Below, piece after piece: positions 3,907 through 5,546 of a DNA stretch of 5,546 nucleotides (position 1 is the first letter of the stretch; every line of letters starts with the position of its first letter). The DNA is from Candidatus Omnitrophota bacterium (GTDB lineage Bacteria > Omnitrophota > Koll11 > Gorgyraeales > Gorgyraeaceae): contig JAHIRR010000102.1 in NCBI GenBank assembly GCA_018818505.1, positions 1-5,546 of the forward strand, in the 5' to 3' direction. A model generated the notes under the pieces. That model was not told where the DNA came from, made no database searches, and worked only from the letters and a program-made list of their open reading frames with translations. The translations under genes were made by a program, and so were the position numbers.

Positions 3907-5261
3907 AAAAGTATAATTTGAAAATTTATATAATTGTAACAGCGATAATATTTATATTAAATAGTGTTGTTTCTGCAGGGCCTTGCTTAAGAGAGCAGTT
4001 TAATTCCTGCCTTAGAAATCCCTTAGCGTCTAATCAAAAGTCAGATGAAACGAGAATAAAAGAAAAAATGGTTGAGCAAATTATTATTTATTCTCCCGTG
4101 GTTCCTTTAAAACTTCAAAGATTAGAAGGAAGACAGGGGACAGTGCTTGTTAGCGATAAAAAAACCTTGTCACAATTCGAAGTATTTCAATTAACATGGG
4201 AACAAATTCTCAAAGGAAACAATGAGTTTGTGTTAGATCTGGGCGCAGGTACAGCAGAAAGGACTATACTATATGCCATCGAAGGAGTAGATTTGAATAA
4301 GTATATTTTGCCAAAGATACTCCTGATGGATATTTCTGCTGCTCCACCAGATTTTCTGAAACTCCAAGATAAACTTGACGAGGGAACGATTGACTACCTT
4401 CCGTTTATCGATCTCAATGAGGCAGTATTCCCCACGATAGGGACACAATTAGTACCAACACCAGTTAAAAGGCTAAGAGATAATAGATATTTTAATAATA
4501 CGCGATGTATAATTTACCACGGGGTGTTAGATTATCAAAGTCGCCATGCTATACACTTTTTTCTTCATCAACTTTCCATTATTGAGCCAGAAGCTGTTTC
4601 TATCCGGTTAATTCCAGCAAATCATTATGATATGAGAGAAAGAATTATAAAGGCATTTGGCAAGGAAGAAGCGAATACAATATTCTATCGCGAGATCGAA
4701 GGGATTAAGAGAGTTCTTGCCGGAGATTACGACGTCGATAAAGATAAAGCTACTTTACATAAAGGGATTTATGTTTGTGGAGAGAAGATGGAGATTAAAG
4801 ATGTAAATTTGCCAGAAGGATACCATGGGACTGTTATTATGCCAGATGTGTTAGTCGGATATTTAAAGGCAATAGGTTTTGATGAGATTATCTTAGATAC
4901 ATATAGCCTGACAGGGCCAGGGCATATAGATTCTATTCTTATATTTGGAAAACGAACAGCAAAATGGACAAAACAGAAACATAAAGACTTAGATATGCGC
5001 AAAGCTTTGTTAAAAATTTCTAAGCAGATAGAAACAGGCGCGGAGGTTATTATACCGTCAGCATTGAAACAAATGTTTTTAAGTGGCTACACACCTTCAA
5101 ATATAAACCATCAATGTTTGTTGAATGCTATACAGGAGGCCAGGGAAGGACAAAACTTCTCTATTTTGTTTGCGGTACAAGCATGCATTGAATGGCTTAC
5201 AGCTGTTAAGAGGATGAATATAAACGCTTATTTACAAACCCAAGTAAGAACCGCCCTCTAA
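3903..5261 (+). CDS. Exported SAM-dependent methyltransferase-like protein
   Basis: The product has 452 residues from ATG 3903. I prefer this over GTG 3891 because ATGA overlaps the preceding stop and M-K-K-Y starts a normal signal peptide. Residues 1-25 are a Sec-type signal (K2, K3, K7, hydrophobic 9-20, V-S-A end), then 'GPCLREQ' and 'CLRNPLASNQ', the LRxP-like sequence shared with the 2891 gene. Residues 109-118 read F-V-L-D-L-G-A-G-T-A, a clear class I methyltransferase motif I. D143 in 'ILLMDIS' suits the acidic motif II residue. 'CIIYHGVLDY' (202-211) and 'YLKAIGFDEIILD...SILIFGK' (320-350) fit later strands. The segment 355-452 is an unassigned helical region. The substrate is unknown. 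A SAM-binding enzyme with an export signal is odd, since SAM is cytoplasmic; membrane tethering or loss of catalysis are alternatives. An out-of-frame tail follows the stop. Confidence 0.75.
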   Translation: MKKYNLKIYIIVTAIIFILNSVVSAGPCLREQFNSCLRNPLASNQKSDETRIKEKMVEQIIIYSPVVPLKLQRLEGRQGTVLVSDKKTLSQFEVFQLTWEQILKGNNEFVLDLGAGTAERTILYAIEGVDLNKYILPKILLMDISAAPPDFLKLQDKLDEGTIDYLPFIDLNEAVFPTIGTQLVPTPVKRLRDNRYFNNTRCIIYHGVLDYQSRHAIHFFLHQLSIIEPEAVSIRLIPANHYDMRERIIKAFGKEEANTIFYREIEGIKRVLAGDYDVDKDKATLHKGIYVCGEKMEIKDVNLPEGYHGTVIMPDVLVGYLKAIGFDEIILDTYSLTGPGHIDSILIFGKRTAKWTKQKHKDLDMRKALLKISKQIETGAEVIIPSALKQMFLSGYTPSNINHQCLLNAIQEAREGQNFSILFAVQACIEWLTAVKRMNINAYLQTQVRTAL

Positions 5262-5346
5262 TATTGACGCCTACCAAGTTGTGAAGGAAGCTGTCTGTGA
5301 TTTGTTCGGGAAGGTGTCTTTCAGTAAAAAATCCAAAAAAAATTGA
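5262..5346 (+). pseudogene. Possible out-of-frame C-terminal tail of the methyltransferase-like gene
   Basis: After the TAA at 5259-5261, the frame shifted by one base is open to TGA 5344. It reads I-D-A-Y-Q-V-V-K-E-A-V-C-D-L-F-G-K-V followed by a Lys-rich end. Removing one A from TAATATT (5259-5265) would fuse it to the gene as ...T-A-L-Y-I-D-A-Y-Q-V-V. It has no start of its own. The similarity of D-A-Y-Q-V-V to D-E-Y-Q-V-V in the 3580-3906 segment is the main reason to list it; chance remains possible over 27 codons. Confidence 0.35.
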
Positions 5347-5401
5347 AAGAAAATCAACTTGAGATGTGTCTATATATAAGAGCAAAGGTTGCATTTTGTC
5401 C

Positions 5402-5431
5402 TTGACAAGTCATTTTCGCCACTTTTTTAGT
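5402..5431 (+). promoter_or_regulatory. Weak promoter candidate with perfect -35
   Basis: TTGACA (5402-5407) is a perfect -35 and, 18 bases on, TTTAGT (5426-5431) matches 4 of 6 bases of a -10. The -35 lies in a small hairpin TTGTC-CTT-GACAA (5396-5408). No plus-strand gene is visible in the remaining 115 bases, so any target would be a short RNA or lie beyond the window. Low confidence. Confidence 0.25.
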
Positions 5432-5491
5432 GATAAAAGTAATATCTCGACGATAAAAAATATTAGGAAGGGCTATTTTTAGCACTAATTG

Positions 5492-5546
5492 TTATTTTAG
5501 GAGCTCCTGAAGCTTATCCTCATCTAGCAAGCCTCTATCTGCAAGA
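5492..5546 (-). CDS. 3' end of a convergent gene, product unknown (5' part outside window)
   Basis: Read on the minus strand, the frame is open from the window edge to TAA at 5494-5492. It gives 17 residues, L-A-D-R-G-L-L-D-E-D-K-L-Q-E-L-L-K. The mix of Leu and charged residues is typical of a helical protein C-terminus and not of the AT-rich spacer next to it. The fragment is too short to name a family. It contains a 10-bp palindrome (AGGAGCTCCT, 5499-5508), probably incidental. The call rests on residue composition and the fitting stop only. Confidence 0.45.
   Translation of the reverse strand, partial: LADRGLLDEDKLQELLK

Noticed and set aside
5206..5394. Minus-strand 62-codon open frame at the end of the methyltransferase-like gene
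   Set aside because: It runs opposite the gene end and its tail, with no ribosome-binding site or recognisable sequence.
1..5546. CRISPR array, tRNA, rRNA or transposase gene
   Set aside because: No regularly spaced repeats with unique spacers, no cloverleaf or rRNA-like stretches, and no transposase-like reading frame were seen.

Overview
The window looks like a low-to-mid GC bacterial chromosome fragment from an uncultivated anaerobe. The gene order, AT-rich codon use, dispersed intergenic repeats and exported proteins with an 'LRxP' sequence just after the signal peptide remind me of Omnitrophota (OP3). That placement is inference from style; there is no rRNA or other marker here.

Positions 1-2802 carry a housekeeping run on the plus strand: the end of a nucleoside-diphosphate kinase gene, yicC (endoribonuclease family), gmk (guanylate kinase), rpoZ (RNA polymerase omega) and a stand-alone coaC-type phosphopantothenoylcysteine decarboxylase. 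ndk and yicC overlap by 4 bases. The other junctions hold repeats: a 63-bp palindromic element between yicC and gmk, a roughly 250-bp nested inverted-repeat region between gmk and rpoZ, and three tandem copies of a 7-mer between rpoZ and coaC. Each repeat sits close to the ribosome-binding region of the next gene.

Positions 2791-2890 hold a good sigma-70-type promoter that starts inside the last codons of coaC. About 25 bases after its -10 box comes a factor-independent terminator, and the next start codon lies just past it. The terminator either closes the upstream operon or attenuates the downstream one.

Positions 2891-5346 form an accessory unit I cannot assign to a known system. The first gene encodes an exported protein of unknown function. 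Its reading appears to continue, one frame over, into a 108-codon segment. That segment overlaps by 4 bases (ATGA) a gene for an exported protein with a SAM-methyltransferase-like fold. The methyltransferase gene also has an open out-of-frame tail after its stop. Both out-of-frame stretches begin with a similar D-x-Y-Q-V-V sequence. This pair is the most likely place for undescribed biology in the window: two exported LRxP proteins, two apparent frame breaks, and a methyltransferase-like domain that would act outside the cytoplasm.

Positions 5347-5491 are AT-rich and contain no supported gene, only a perfect TTGACA box and small hairpins. The last ~55 bases appear to be the 3' end of a convergent minus-strand gene cut by the window edge.
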